A stretch of DNA of 64,000 bases from Selenomonadaceae bacterium (GTDB lineage Bacteria > Bacillota > Negativicutes > Selenomonadales > Selenomonadaceae), in assembly GCA_017476005.1 (NCBI GenBank), contig JAFVEM010000048.1, positions 62,001 through 126,000 on the forward strand, given 5' to 3'. The notes below the pieces were generated by a model. The model was not told the origin of the DNA and did not search any database. It worked only from the letters and a program-made list of their open reading frames with translations. Position numbers and translations under genes: made by a program. This document shows, in pieces, positions 9,033 through 18,612 of this stretch (positions are counted from its first letter, which is position 1; every line of letters begins with the position of its first letter).

Positions 9033-9041
9033 GGTGAACAG

Positions 9042-9125
9042 ATGAAACAGTTTACTTTGCCCCTTAATGAAGAAGCGCAACGTCCCATCATAAGTGGCAT
9101 GAAGTACTCCGATAGGTTACGTTAG
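9042..9125 (+). pseudogene. Truncated 27-residue frame, possible remnant of a retropepsin-like protein
   Basis: The sequence begins MKQFTLPLNEEAQRPII and stops after 27 codons. It has a reasonable ribosome binding site (GAGGTGA) and lies 9 nt after the previous gene. The start resembles N-termini of small clan AA aspartic-protease-like proteins, but the catalytic D-[TS]-G part is absent. It is probably a decayed gene, although a functional short peptide cannot be excluded. Confidence 0.35.
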
Positions 9126-9142
9126 AAAGGGGCGATAGCATT

Positions 9143-9340
9143 ATGACTACGTTAAGCAAGGTGTTTCTCGTGCTATCTTTTGCGATGGCTTTCTCTGCCG
9201 TATCACTGGCATCCCCTAATAACGCCGATGATACGCAGACGAAAAAGGTCGTGGAGAACCCCAAGACCACTTATTCCCATTATCGGACGCCGCAAGCTGG
9301 GTCTTATCCGGAAAGAAACAAAGTGAAAGTAAAGGAATGA
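9143..9340 (+). CDS. Small secreted protein (65 aa)
   Basis: The start ATG 9143 has GAAAGGGG upstream. A clear signal peptide (MTTLSKVFLVLSFAMAFSAV, cleavage expected after SLA-S) is followed by about 40 hydrophilic residues rich in K, T, N and P. There is no cysteine and no recognised domain. It ends inside the start of the PARG-like gene (4-nt overlap), so the two may be co-translated. Confidence 0.55.
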   Translation: MTTLSKVFLVLSFAMAFSAVSLASPNNADDTQTKKVVENPKTTYSHYRTPQAGSYPERNKVKVKE

Positions 9341-10188
9341 TAAATATGGCAGACAAAGAAGAATTGGCTCTAGTTTTTCAGGATACCGAAGCATGGTATC
9401 AGTCGGAGGAAGATCTCAAACAGGCCATACAGACCTCCATTGACAATACCGCTTTTTATGCCGAACGTGATTTGCCGACATTACCGGCGGCTCGTTATGA
9501 AACTACCATCGTAACGGTCAATGAACATCGCAGTTTGGAGTCGGCCTTTTATTATCGGCGCAAATTTCCCGAAGCGCGCATCGGCATTCACAATTTCGCC
9601 TCGGCTACCAATCCCGGCGGCGGAGTGCGTCACGGCTCCAGAGCGCAGGAAGAAGCTCTTTGCCGTTGCATGACCCTTTTGCCCGTACTGGAAACCGAAG
9701 AAAACAACCGCCGCTATTATCAATTCCACAAAAATCGGCGCGACTTTACCTATACCGACGCTTGTATATACACCCCTGATATTGTGGCTATTAAAAGCGA
9801 CACCGATATTCCCCAAAGACTGCCGAAAAGCGACTGGCAGAAATTCGACGTTTTGACGTGCGCGGCTCCTAATCTCAGGCTTTCCAGCAATATAACTTCC
9901 AGTATGGGCAGAAGATTCTCCACCCATATCACCGACAAGAGTTTACGAGAGATTCACATACGCCGCGCCACACATCTTTTGACCGTGGCGGCGCATCACG
10001 GCATCGACATTCTGATCCTCGGAGCTTTCGGTTGCGGCGCTTTTCACAACAATCCGGAGGCCGTGGCTAGCGCTTATAAAGCGGTGCTGGCTGATTTCCA
10101 AGGACATTTCCAAGAGGTTGCTTTCGCCGTTTTCTGTACGCCGGAAGAAAAAACGAACTATGAGGTCTTTTCTAAGGTCTTGGGCTAG
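9337..10188 (+). CDS. TIGR02452-type (microbial PARG-like) poly(ADP-ribose) glycohydrolase
   Basis: A 283-residue protein (280 if ATG 9346 is used). The motif ATNPGGGVRHGSRAQEEALCR (about residues 88-108) has the GGG...QEE catalytic arrangement of bacterial-type PARG macrodomains, where the glutamate cleaves the ribose-ribose bond of ADP-ribose chains. LILGAFGCGAFHNNPEAVA (about 227-245) is the second conserved macrodomain segment. Such proteins reverse ADP-ribosylation and occur in toxin-antitoxin and phage-defence settings. A DraG-type hydrolase (48068) and an ADP-ribose Nudix enzyme (33112) are also in this window. Confidence 0.85.
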   Translation: MINMADKEELALVFQDTEAWYQSEEDLKQAIQTSIDNTAFYAERDLPTLPAARYETTIVTVNEHRSLESAFYYRRKFPEARIGIHNFASATNPGGGVRHGSRAQEEALCRCMTLLPVLETEENNRRYYQFHKNRRDFTYTDACIYTPDIVAIKSDTDIPQRLPKSDWQKFDVLTCAAPNLRLSSNITSSMGRRFSTHITDKSLREIHIRRATHLLTVAAHHGIDILILGAFGCGAFHNNPEAVASAYKAVLADFQGHFQEVAFAVFCTPEEKTNYEVFSKVLG

Positions 10189-10202
10189 AGGAGGCACTGT
10201 TT

Positions 10203-10766
10203 ATGAGAAGCTCACTGGCATATATTGAGAATTACGAAGAAGCATACGAGTTAATAAACGGGGAGGAGGTTATGATGTCGGCAGCTAGTCTGCCGCATCT
10301 GAAGGTGCAGGGAAAGTTATTCAATACAATATTCAACTTTCTGCGCGGCAAAAAGTGCGAGGTGTTTTTCGAGGCCAAGGTGGTCTTGGATGACAAAAAC
10401 TGGTTGCAACCGGATATTGTGGTGGTCTGCGATAAAAACAAGCAAAAGCATACCTATATAGATGGCGCGCCTGATTTTGTCGCCGAAATCATTTCGCCCA
10501 CTACGCAATTCAGAGACATTGGCGTCAAAAAAGACCTCTATGAAAAATTCGGCGTTAAAGAATACTGGATTATTGACCCAATAGCCAAAAACGTGATTGT
10601 CTATGTGTTGGTTGACGGCAAATTTGCGTTGAAAAGCGTTCATCACAAATTCAGCGAGGAAGAGTGGGAAGGGCTGGATGAAAGACAAAAAGCGCGACAG
10701 GAACTTACCCTGAAACTGAGTTTGTATGATGATCTGGAAATCGGCGTGGATGATATTTTTGAGTAA
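10203..10766 (+). CDS. Uma2-family (DUF820) PD-(D/E)XK endonuclease-like protein
   Basis: A 187-residue protein with GAGGAGG upstream. YELINGEEVMMSAAS, QPDIVVVCD (about residues 74-82) and PDFVAEIISPTT (about 95-106) are the core Uma2 motifs. D and E in these segments form the PD-(D/E)XK-like active site, and the family usually continues with YEKFGVKEYWIIDP as here. The family is common and often multicopy; its role is unclear, with links to mobile or restriction-like functions. It is 14 nt from the PARG-like gene and probably shares its transcript. Confidence 0.88.
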   Translation: MRSSLAYIENYEEAYELINGEEVMMSAASLPHLKVQGKLFNTIFNFLRGKKCEVFFEAKVVLDDKNWLQPDIVVVCDKNKQKHTYIDGAPDFVAEIISPTTQFRDIGVKKDLYEKFGVKEYWIIDPIAKNVIVYVLVDGKFALKSVHHKFSEEEWEGLDERQKARQELTLKLSLYDDLEIGVDDIFE

Positions 10767-10793
10767 AATATTTAGGCTGGCAGGTGAGAAAAT

Positions 10794-12050
10794 TTGCAGG
10801 GAGATGACGGCAGGTTACACCATTTGATGAATCAAGTGCTTCATTCCAATCGCGATATGGCGGAGGACGGGCGTCTTTCCGTAGGCGAACAGGTTCCCAT
10901 TGTGAAACTGGCCAACCGGATTATCGAAATCGGCATTGAAGCCAAGGCCAGCGACATTCACTTAGAACCGTTGAAAGATGGCTTTCGGCTCCGCTATCGC
11001 TTGGACGGTATTCTGTGGCAATGGCCGGAAATTTTTCCCCGTCGGGCGTATGAGCGATTGATAGGTCGCTTGAAAATCATGGCCAACATGGACACCAGCG
11101 ACAGGCGAAAACCGGCGGACGGTCATTTGCGTTACCGCTACCCCAACGGACAGATGGACATTCGCGCCGCCAGTATCCCGGTTAAACACGGCGAATCTAT
11201 GGTGCTTCGGCTCATGCGGAATGAAGAAGAACTAAGGAGCATCGAAGAATTGGGGTTCACGCCGGAAAACGAAGCGCTATTTAGGCGGCTGGTTCACGCC
11301 CCCTCCGGCATGGTTATCGTTTCCGGCCCCATGAATTCCGGCAAAAGCTCTTCCCTATATGCCGCCCTGCAATCGCTGAACGTCACGAGCCGTCATATTA
11401 TGACCATCGAAGATCCGGTGGAATGTGAACTCGACGGCGTAAATCAGGTGGAAGTGAGCGTCAAAACGGGACTGAGTTTTGCCGCAGGACTTAGAGCGGC
11501 TCTTCGGTTGGATGCCAACTGCCTCATGGTGGGGGAGATTCGCGACCCGGAGACGGCGCAGATTGCCATTCGCGCCGCCCTTACCGGCCACATGCTCCTC
11601 ACTACGGTTCACGCCGAAGACAGCGTTTCGACTATTTTTCGCTTGCTGGAAATGGGGGTAGCTCCTTTTATGCTGGCGGCTACCTTATCGGGAGTAGTAG
11701 CGCAACGCTTGGTACGCCGCCTGTGTCCCTACTGCCAAGAAGAGGACACCGAGGCCGAACTGGACGATGAGGAAATAAAAGCAGGAGCTAGCCCCCCCAC
11801 CTTTTATCGGGGGCGAGGTTGCGACCAATGCAGACAAACAGGCTTTTTGGGGAGACTGGCCATTCACGAAATACTCACCGTGACGCCGCCCCTCAAGGAA
11901 GCCATTTTGGCGCGACGAAATATCGAAGAAGTGCGCCGGATGGCTAAAGAGGCCGGGCTACAAACCTTGTATAAAGACGGCCTAGAGAAGGCGCTGTTAG
12001 GCTTAACCACCTTGTCGGAAGTGAGGCGAGTGCTTTATGGAGACGGCTGA
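10794..12050 (+). CDS. GspE/PulE/PilB-family secretion/pilus assembly ATPase
   Basis: A 418-residue protein. TTG 10794 is preferred because AGGTGAG lies just upstream; ATG 10827 is the alternative. The conserved N2 region (KASDIHLEP), Walker A SGPMNSGKSS (about residues 180), the Asp box, Walker B LMVGEIRDPETA and His box TTVHAEDS are intact. The tetracysteine zinc domain CPYC..CDQC (about 311-346) is typical of GspE/PilB. The N1 domain of full-length PilB is absent, so it is closer to ComGA in length. It powers assembly of a pilus or pseudopilus at the cytoplasmic membrane. Confidence 0.92.
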   Translation: MQGDDGRLHHLMNQVLHSNRDMAEDGRLSVGEQVPIVKLANRIIEIGIEAKASDIHLEPLKDGFRLRYRLDGILWQWPEIFPRRAYERLIGRLKIMANMDTSDRRKPADGHLRYRYPNGQMDIRAASIPVKHGESMVLRLMRNEEELRSIEELGFTPENEALFRRLVHAPSGMVIVSGPMNSGKSSSLYAALQSLNVTSRHIMTIEDPVECELDGVNQVEVSVKTGLSFAAGLRAALRLDANCLMVGEIRDPETAQIAIRAALTGHMLLTTVHAEDSVSTIFRLLEMGVAPFMLAATLSGVVAQRLVRRLCPYCQEEDTEAELDDEEIKAGASPPTFYRGRGCDQCRQTGFLGRLAIHEILTVTPPLKEAILARRNIEEVRRMAKEAGLQTLYKDGLEKALLGLTTLSEVRRVLYGDG

Positions 12051-13074
12051 CTGGCAAAATTTGACGGAGGCGGCCATTGCCGCTAGGGTATCGGATATGC
12101 ACCTGACTGCCGGGCAAGCCGTTTTCTTTCGCTCTGACGGGGTCATGCAGAAACAGGATATTCTTTGCACGGAAAATCTGCTGAAGGAATTTTTGGCGGC
12201 CATACTCTCCCCGGCGCAAAAAGAAAAGTTAGCTCGGGAGCTGGATTTGGATTTTGCTTGGAGCTACGGCGCGGCGCGGTTTCGCGGCAACGCTTACTAT
12301 CAACAGGGGCAGATTGCCTTGGCGCTTCGCCTACTGCCGCAGGAAATTCCCACTCTCCGTGACCTCGGCGCGCCGAAGGCGTTGGGGGATATGCTCACTG
12401 CCCGGCAGGGACTTTGCCTCATCACGGGGAAAACCGGCGCCGGAAAATCCACCACCTTGGCCGCCTTTATAGAAACTTTGAATCGACAGTGTAGCGCTCA
12501 TGTTATAACCTTGGAGGATCCCATAGAATTTTTGTACCACCCTAAGAAATGTTTTTTTAGCCAACGAGAATTTTTACGGGATTTTGGGGAGTTTCCTCGG
12601 GCGCTGAAAAGCGCTTTGCGCGAGATGCCGGACGTGATTCTGGTGGGAGAAATTCGCGACGCCGCCACCATGGAAACAGCCATGATGGCGGCGGAAGCCG
12701 GCGCTTTGGTTCTAGGCACCCTCCACACCAGAGGCGCCGCCGAAACGGTGCGCCGGGTGGAAGGTATGTTTCCCTTGGGACAACGAGAGGCGGTGCGAGA
12801 TCGCTTGGCCGGGATTTTTTTAGGCATTTTCTCCCAGTGCCTACTGCCCTCGTTAAGGGGAGGACGGGTTAGCGTCACGGAGGTTCTCTTGAGTACGGCG
12901 GCTTCGCGGAATCTCATTCGTCAGGGAAATTATTCACAACTGGACTCGGTGATGATGAGCGGCGGCACCTTGGGAATGCAGACGATGCAAACAGCTTTGG
13001 AGGACAGAAGGAAAAGCGGCTTCATAGACGGTAAGACCTTGGAGCAAGAACTAAAGCGGAGGCAGGGCGCATGA
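12037..13074 (+). CDS. PilT-family pilus retraction ATPase
   Basis: A 345-residue protein overlapping the previous gene by 14 nt. SDMHLTAG, Walker A ITGKTGAGKSTT (about residues 129-140), the Asp box, Walker B VILVGEIRDAATM (about 199-211) and the His-box segment LGTLHTRGAAETVRRVE are present. The MQTMQTALE segment near the C-terminus matches PilT. The CxxC zinc site of GspE is absent, as expected for PilT. It probably drives retraction of the pilus extended by the upstream ATPase. Confidence 0.9.
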   Translation: METADWQNLTEAAIAARVSDMHLTAGQAVFFRSDGVMQKQDILCTENLLKEFLAAILSPAQKEKLARELDLDFAWSYGAARFRGNAYYQQGQIALALRLLPQEIPTLRDLGAPKALGDMLTARQGLCLITGKTGAGKSTTLAAFIETLNRQCSAHVITLEDPIEFLYHPKKCFFSQREFLRDFGEFPRALKSALREMPDVILVGEIRDAATMETAMMAAEAGALVLGTLHTRGAAETVRRVEGMFPLGQREAVRDRLAGIFLGIFSQCLLPSLRGGRVSVTEVLLSTAASRNLIRQGNYSQLDSVMMSGGTLGMQTMQTALEDRRKSGFIDGKTLEQELKRRQGA

Positions 13075-14273
13075 GTTCCTTTCGGTATGCGGCGCGCACT
13101 CGCGAAGGCAGCCTGAAACGGGGGGAGCTGGAGGCCGAATCCGTAATGGAGGCGGCTCATTTCCTGCGAGAGCAGGGTCTAATCATTGTGGCCTTAAAAG
13201 AAGCGCCCAAAACCAACACCTTGTGGCAGTCACTCCTTACGCCACGCCGACCGGAACAGGCCATGCTGTTTCTAAGGCAACTTTCGCTGATGCTGACGGA
13301 GCAATCCTTGGGAAGTGCCTTATCGTCCTTGGCAAAGCAACCGGGCGATTCAAACTATCGCGCCATGCTTGCCGATATAGCCGAGCAGGTAACTACGGGA
13401 CACCCGTTAGCTGAAGCCTTGGGGAAACACCCACAGGTTTTTTCGTCAGCGGTACGCGCCATGATAGCCGCCGGGGAACAAAGCGGCAGTCTGGCGGAGA
13501 TAGCGGGGAAACTGGCTGATCATTTAGAGGAAAAACACGTCCGTAGGCAAAAACTGCAAACGGCCATGGTCTATCCGATTTTACTGCTACTCACGGTCTG
13601 CGGCGCTGTGGCCGTGATGTTATTTTTCATCTTGCCGAACTTTCTACCCTTGTTTGACGCCCTGCAAGCCGAACTTCCTTGGTCAACTCGCGCTTTGCTT
13701 TATGTGGGAAGTTTGGCGCAAGACCATGGCGGCGAATTTTTTTTGCTCATATTGCTAGCTATGGTGGGGCTAATCTACGCCGGGCGGCAACCAAAAATCA
13801 AGCGTTGGCTAAACGCATGGGAACTAAGACTGCCGATTTGGGGCAAATTTCGCCGTGAAGCCCTGTGGCAGGAGATACTCGGGACACTGGCCATTTTGCT
13901 CCACAGCGGCTTGCGTTTGGATTTGGCTCTGGGACTGACAGCTCCGGCGACCGACAATTTGGCCTTGCAGGAAACCATTAAACGGGCAATGCAGGGAGTG
14001 GAGCGTGGGTACACTCTATCAGCCGCCTTAGCCAAAGAACCGTCCTTTCCCGTGATGCTCCTCGAGCTTGTCGCCGCCGGAGAAAGCACCGGGCGTTTGG
14101 AATTTATGCTCGGTAAGAGCGCCGCCTACTGTGAGTTGGCGGCAGAACATAAGGCGGCTCGTTTACAAGCCATGCTGGAGCCGACCTTAATTTTGGTGCT
14201 GGGGGTTATCGTGTTCTTTTTTGTCCTGTCTATTGTGTGGCCGTTGCTAGAGGCCATGGAAAACATGATGTGA
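13071..14273 (+). CDS. PilC/GspF-family inner-membrane platform protein
   Basis: A 400-residue protein overlapping pilT by 4 nt. Two GspF domains can be read (about residues 65-190 and 265-390), with membrane segments near 170-195, 220-240 and 370-395. The pattern of AMLFLRQLSLMLTEQ, AMIAAGEQSGSLAEI and ELVAAGESTGRLEFML is typical of PilC/GspF. It links the cytoplasmic ATPases to the pilus base. No pilin, prepilin peptidase or PilM-O genes follow; the operon ends at a terminator. Confidence 0.92.
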   Translation: MSSFRYAARTREGSLKRGELEAESVMEAAHFLREQGLIIVALKEAPKTNTLWQSLLTPRRPEQAMLFLRQLSLMLTEQSLGSALSSLAKQPGDSNYRAMLADIAEQVTTGHPLAEALGKHPQVFSSAVRAMIAAGEQSGSLAEIAGKLADHLEEKHVRRQKLQTAMVYPILLLLTVCGAVAVMLFFILPNFLPLFDALQAELPWSTRALLYVGSLAQDHGGEFFLLILLAMVGLIYAGRQPKIKRWLNAWELRLPIWGKFRREALWQEILGTLAILLHSGLRLDLALGLTAPATDNLALQETIKRAMQGVERGYTLSAALAKEPSFPVMLLELVAAGESTGRLEFMLGKSAAYCELAAEHKAARLQAMLEPTLILVLGVIVFFFVLSIVWPLLEAMENMM

Positions 14274-14278
14274 TGCTA

Positions 14279-14316
14279 AACAGCCGGATTTGCTTGTAGG
14301 CAAACCCGGCTGTTTT
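14279..14316. terminator. Bidirectional terminator between pilC and mnmG
   Basis: A hairpin AACAGCCGG..CCGGCTGTT with a GC-rich lower stem and a T-run on the plus strand lies between two convergent genes. On the minus strand it also ends in an A/T-rich flank, so it probably serves both genes. Confidence 0.75.
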
Positions 14317-14324
14317 GGCAAAAA

Positions 14325-16184
14325 TCACAACGCTCGCAAATAAACCGTGAGTACGGACAAGTCCGCCGGGGACACGCCTGAAATGCGTCCGGCCTGTCCC
14401 AAGGTGCGTGGGCGAATGGCTGTCAGTTTCTCCTGCGCTTCTCGGCGCAGTCCCGATATTTGACGATAGTCTATGGTTTCCGGCAAAATTTTGGCTTCTA
14501 AATGCTCTAGGCGAGCCACCTGCTCCTGTTGCTTTTCAATGTAACCGCCGTAAAAGAAATCAATTTCCACCTGCTTCCGCACTTCGTCTGAAAGTCCAGG
14601 CAAAGCGAAAACCTCGCGAATGGTTTCGTAACCGATGCCGGGGCGACGCAAGAGTTCGGCCAGCGGCAGGGGATTGCTCAGAGATTCTAGCCCTACGGAG
14701 GCCAATTTGCTTTGGGTTTCCTCCTTAGGGGTAATAATGGTCTCTTGCAATATTTTTTTGGCTGCCTCAATGGCCTGTTTTTTTTGCGTAAATCTCTCCC
14801 AGCGGTCATCCTTGACCAACCCGATTTTCCGCCCCAAGGGCGTGAGCCGCATATCGGCATTATCCTGCCGCAGAAGCAAGCGGTATTCGGCGCGACTGGT
14901 CATCATCCGGTAAGGTTCGGTGGTGCCTTTGGTCACCAAATCATCAATGAGTACGCCTATATACGCCTCACTGCGTTTCAAAATCACCGGCTCCTTTTTC
15001 TTAACCAAACGAGCTGCGTTTATGCCGGCCATTAGTCCTTGAGCGGCCGCTTCTTCGTAGCCGGAGGTGCCGTTGGCCTGTCCGGCAGAAAAAAGACCGG
15101 CTATGTTTTTTAGCTCCAAATTTGGTTTTAGCTGCAAGGGGTCAAGACAGTCGTACTCGATGGCGTAACCGGCTCGCATGACCTTGGCCTCCTCCAGCCC
15201 CGGTATGGTGTGCAGAAAATCTATTTGCACATCCATGGGCATGCTGGTGGACATTCCCTGCACATAAACCTCTCGCGTGTGCCGTCCCTCCGGCTCCAAA
15301 AATAATTGGTGCCGCTCTTTATCTGGAAAACGCAGGAGTTTGGTTTCAATGGCGGGACAATATCTGGGGCCTATGCCCTCAATGAGACCGTTGGCCATGG
15401 GAGCGCGGTGCATATTGGCGCGGAGGATGGCATGGGTTTTTTCGTTGGTGTAGGTCAGGTAGCAAGGCACCTGCTCCCGGGTAATTTCGTCGCTCATGAA
15501 AGAGAATTTATGGCATTCTTCATCCCCCGGTTGCAATTCCATTTTGCTGTAATCGAGGGTACGCCCGTCTAATCTCGCCGGCGTCCCGGTTTTAAAGCGC
15601 ATGAGACGGATGCCTAGGTCAGCCAAAGAGGCGGAGAGTTTTAAAGCAGCGCGTTGCCCACTGGGGCCGCCCTCGTAGGTATTTTCGCCGATGATGATCC
15701 GCCCTTGCAGATAGGTGCCGGTGGCTAAAATTACGGCTCGCGCCAAATACTCCTCCCCGGTTTCGCAAACAATGCCCGTGACCTTGCCATTTTCAACGCG
15801 CAAAGACTCCACCAAAAGTTGCTTTACGTCCAGATTTTCGGTGTTTTCACAGGTCTCTTTCATGGCGGCTTGATAAAGACGCTTGTCCGCTTGGGCGCGC
15901 AAGGCTTGGACGGCAGGGCCTTTACCGGTGTTCAGCATTCGGAACTGAATACAGGTTTTATCGGCGTTTATCCCCATCTCTCCACCCAAGGCATCCACCT
16001 CGCGCACCAGATGTCCCTTGGCAGGGCCGCCCACCGAGGGATTGCAGGGCATGAGAGCAATATTGTCCAGCGACAAAGTGACCATCAAAGTGCGACAATT
16101 TAAACGAGCCGCCGCCAGAGCCGCCTCCACCCCGGCATGACCGCCGCCAATGACAATGACCTCGTATTCACCCGCTATAAACAC
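14325..16184 (-). CDS. mnmG: MnmG (GidA), tRNA uridine-34 5-carboxymethylaminomethyl modification enzyme, FAD subunit
   Basis: A 619-residue protein of normal length for the family. The N-terminus [19 protein letters not shown] is the FAD dinucleotide-binding motif. [39 protein letters not shown] and [20 protein letters not shown] are family signatures. The C-terminal helical domain (about 540-619), which binds tRNA and MnmE, is complete. With MnmE it modifies the wobble uridine of several tRNAs in the cytoplasm. mnmE is usually adjacent but is not seen here. Confidence 0.97.
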   Translation of the reverse strand: MFIAGEYEVIVIGGGHAGVEAALAAARLNCRTLMVTLSLDNIALMPCNPSVGGPAKGHLVREVDALGGEMGINADKTCIQFRMLNTGKGPAVQALRAQADKRLYQAAMKETCENTENLDVKQLLVESLRVENGKVTGIVCETGEEYLARAVILATGTYLQGRIIIGENTYEGGPSGQRAALKLSASLADLGIRLMRFKTGTPARLDGRTLDYSKMELQPGDEECHKFSFMSDEITREQVPCYLTYTNEKTHAILRANMHRAPMANGLIEGIGPRYCPAIETKLLRFPDKERHQLFLEPEGRHTREVYVQGMSTSMPMDVQIDFLHTIPGLEEAKVMRAGYAIEYDCLDPLQLKPNLELKNIAGLFSAGQANGTSGYEEAAAQGLMAGINAARLVKKKEPVILKRSEAYIGVLIDDLVTKGTTEPYRMMTSRAEYRLLLRQDNADMRLTPLGRKIGLVKDDRWERFTQKKQAIEAAKKILQETIITPKEETQSKLASVGLESLSNPLPLAELLRRPGIGYETIREVFALPGLSDEVRKQVEIDFFYGGYIEKQQEQVARLEHLEAKILPETIDYRQISGLRREAQEKLTAIRPRTLGQAGRISGVSPADLSVLTVYLRAL

Positions 16185-16207
16185 TAAGAAGCCTCCCTCT
16201 CCACCGC

Positions 16208-17539
16208 TTAGTCATCGACCTTTACGAACACCGTATTGTTACCCACGCCATCCACGTTGTCTTGCCACATCAGCTCACTCGCGCTGTTTAAGTAAAACTT
16301 ACCGGTGCCGTTTTTATAGACGGTTTCTTCATCGAAATCCTTCGCGTTGTGGTAATTGCGAATTAGGTAGTGACAATGATCGTAATGCAGTACACCCGTT
16401 TCGCCGTTGGGACGAGCCGCCGAAATGTCCCAAATATGTTGGGTGGCTGCACCGTCGCGCCAAGTAATCATTACGTCATAAGTACCTTTCGCCCCCGGAG
16501 TAATAGTGATGACTCCTTGCCCCACTGTTTTTTCTGCCCATTTGCCGAGTAAACTGTCCGCGCTGTAGCCAAGCAATTTTCTGTCCTCTCTCATGGCCAG
16601 CGCCTCATACCACTCTTGCATGATTTTCGCGGCTTTAGTGGAACCGTCGGCGAATTTTAGGCGAAACAGCTGATCCCGACCGCCAACCCACGTTTGACGG
16701 TAAATATTCTCGCTATCCTCCGTCAAAAAGAAGTCGAAGCGAACACTGCCTTGGGGGAACTGTAAACGAATGTAATCCCCTGTGGGCGTAGCGGTATCAT
16801 TTAACGCCTCGGACGTTGCGTTTCGCATCAGTCGCAGAGCGTAGGGGGCAGGATTGATGTCTGGGGAATATAAAGTATTGCCGGTGGAAGTACCCACCGT
16901 ATATTGCGCGTCGTCGGCAAAGGCAACGCGAGCAAGATTCATGTCAAGAGCGGCGTTACCGTAAGTTTCCGATATAAGGCCGGGGTTATCGGCGATGAAC
17001 TGCGCTCGCGCCTCGTTATAAGCCCATTCGTTCAGCATTGTCCAGTCTTGGAAAAGTTCCGGCCGGTCGTAATTATCGCGCACCAAACGCACATCGGTGG
17101 GACGATAATAAACATAATATAAGCCCTCGTTGTCCCTAGCAAAGATTTCCACGCCGGACATATCTTCTTGCAACATCTTTTGGAGCTGAATTTCGCTTAT
17201 AACACCTATGCCAAACAGCCAGCCGGCTCCCTCGCCGCTACCCCCTTGCGCCTTGTCCGCCGCAATGGAGGCTTTTTCGCTGACGGAAAAGAGGCGGCCA
17301 TTCTCTTGAAGGGTATCTACTACCACCAGCTTATCATACTCACGGGGAACAGATAGCCGCAAGCCTTTACTAACGTATATCATCCTCGCGTCGTCCGAGT
17401 TCTCCGGCGCCGCTATAATTTGTCTTGCGGTCGAGGAAACATTTTGTTCGTCGCCGTTGTCGGCGTAGCAGACGTTAAAAGATAAGGCCAAAGTAGCGGC
17501 CAAAAGCGTTCTGCTCCAAAATTTATGTTTTTCGGTCAT
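16208..17539 (-). CDS. Secreted protein of unknown function
   Basis: A 443-residue protein with an N-terminal signal peptide ([20 protein letters not shown], cleavage after YA likely). The mature part is soluble. Residues about 55-200 resemble secreted stress-like sequences with an [20 protein letters not shown] start, and the rest has repeated aromatic/Gly strands suggesting two beta-rich domains. No catalytic or lipobox motif was found. It lies 23 nt upstream of mnmG on the same strand, but a functional link is not implied. Confidence 0.6.
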   Translation of the reverse strand: MTEKHKFWSRTLLAATLALSFNVCYADNGDEQNVSSTARQIIAAPENSDDARMIYVSKGLRLSVPREYDKLVVVDTLQENGRLFSVSEKASIAADKAQGGSGEGAGWLFGIGVISEIQLQKMLQEDMSGVEIFARDNEGLYYVYYRPTDVRLVRDNYDRPELFQDWTMLNEWAYNEARAQFIADNPGLISETYGNAALDMNLARVAFADDAQYTVGTSTGNTLYSPDINPAPYALRLMRNATSEALNDTATPTGDYIRLQFPQGSVRFDFFLTEDSENIYRQTWVGGRDQLFRLKFADGSTKAAKIMQEWYEALAMREDRKLLGYSADSLLGKWAEKTVGQGVITITPGAKGTYDVMITWRDGAATQHIWDISAARPNGETGVLHYDHCHYLIRNYHNAKDFDEETVYKNGTGKFYLNSASELMWQDNVDGVGNNTVFVKVDD

Positions 17540-17696
17540 GATGTCAAATCCTTCCCCGTTTTTTTCATAATCATTGTTCCCATCGACTGCATTATACCCC
17601 AGCGCCGTAGGTTTCGCAAGCCGCCCTGAGTAGCTTCTTTACTTTTTGTCTGAAAACTGATAGTCTGAACGAAAAAAGAAAAAGGAGTGACTTATC

Positions 17697-18521
17697 ATGC
17701 CCTCAAAAATAATCGGAGGCGAAAACCAGTGGGTGAAACTCGCGACGGCACTCAAAAAAAGCAAATATCGGGAGGAGAGACAACTTTTTCGCGCCGAAGG
17801 CGTGCGGCTGGCGGAAATGGCTCTCGCCTCTCCTTTGGCGATGGCCTACGCTTTGGTGGAGACGGCGGCTTTGACCGCAGAGCGAGTGCGCCGCTTGGTG
17901 GCTGACTTAGAGGCCAAGAATGTTCCTTGTTATGAGGTGACGCCGACGCTTTATCGCAAAATCAGCGATACCACTTCCCCCCAAGGGGTGATGCTGATCA
18001 TGAAAAAACCAACGCACTCTTTGTCCGACTCTCCCCCCAACTCCGCCGGTTTATGGGTGGCGCTGGAGGGAGTGCAAGATCCCGGCAACGTGGGAACCAT
18101 TATTCGCACGGCTGACGCTTGCGGCGCCGCCGGGATTTTGGCCATGCCGGGGACGGCGGATATTTTTGCCGACAAGGTGGTGCGTGGCTCCATGGGTTCC
18201 GTCTTTAATTTGCCCATTTACGAAGATGTTACCCAAGAGGCGCTACAAGATTTTTGCCAAGCAAAACGCCTCACCCTTTACGCCGCCGCCGTGGATTCCG
18301 AGGCCAAGTCCTGCTACCGCGTTGACTTTGCCGCCGCCACTGTCCTCGCTTTTGGCAACGAGGGGAATGGACTGTCCTCAGAACTTTTAGCACGCGCCCA
18401 AAAGATTTATATTCCCATGTTCGGCCAAGCCGAATCCCTCAACGTGGGCGCCGCCGCCGCCGTGGTTTTGTACGAATGGACGCGGCAAAAGCGCGGCCTT
18501 AGCGCATATCAAGGTGATTGA
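17697..18521 (+). CDS. TrmH/SpoU-family RNA 2'-O-methyltransferase
   Basis: A 274-residue protein with AAAGGAGTGA upstream of ATG 17697. The N-terminal part (KKSKYREERQLFRAEGVRL) matches the SpoU substrate-binding domain of RsmE/RlmB-like enzymes. The knotted SPOUT domain has its three motifs: LEGVQDPGNVGTIIRTADA (about residues 123-141), LAFGNEGNGLS (about 218-228) and IPMFGQAESLNVGAAAAVVLYE (about 239-260). The enzyme should transfer a methyl group from SAM to a ribose of rRNA or tRNA. Exact target unknown. Confidence 0.9.
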   Translation: MPSKIIGGENQWVKLATALKKSKYREERQLFRAEGVRLAEMALASPLAMAYALVETAALTAERVRRLVADLEAKNVPCYEVTPTLYRKISDTTSPQGVMLIMKKPTHSLSDSPPNSAGLWVALEGVQDPGNVGTIIRTADACGAAGILAMPGTADIFADKVVRGSMGSVFNLPIYEDVTQEALQDFCQAKRLTLYAAAVDSEAKSCYRVDFAAATVLAFGNEGNGLSSELLARAQKIYIPMFGQAESLNVGAAAAVVLYEWTRQKRGLSAYQGD

Positions 18522-18555
18522 AATAAGGAGTTGGGGGAATAGTCAGCACAAAAAA

Positions 18556-18585
18556 TTGACAACCACGGCCTTACTGCGATAAGAT
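18556..18585 (+). promoter_or_regulatory. Sigma-70-type promoter for cobI/cbiL
   Basis: TTGACA (18556-18561) and TAAGAT (18580-18585) with an 18-nt spacer lie 27 nt upstream of the cobI start. The same sequence of about 35 nt, with 2 mismatches, is found upstream of the nicotinate phosphoribosyltransferase gene (25862-25891). Confidence 0.7.
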
Positions 18586-18612
18586 ATAAAAAATTTTTTT
18601 CGGAGGAAAACT

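Noticed and set aside
9750-9938. Short open frames opposite the PARG-like gene
   Set aside because: Shadow frames within a gene with clear macrodomain motifs.
11792-11798. Seven-C tract in the GspE-like gene as a phase-variation switch
   Set aside because: The tract is short and the frame is intact through the tetracysteine domain; there is no evidence of variation from one sequence.
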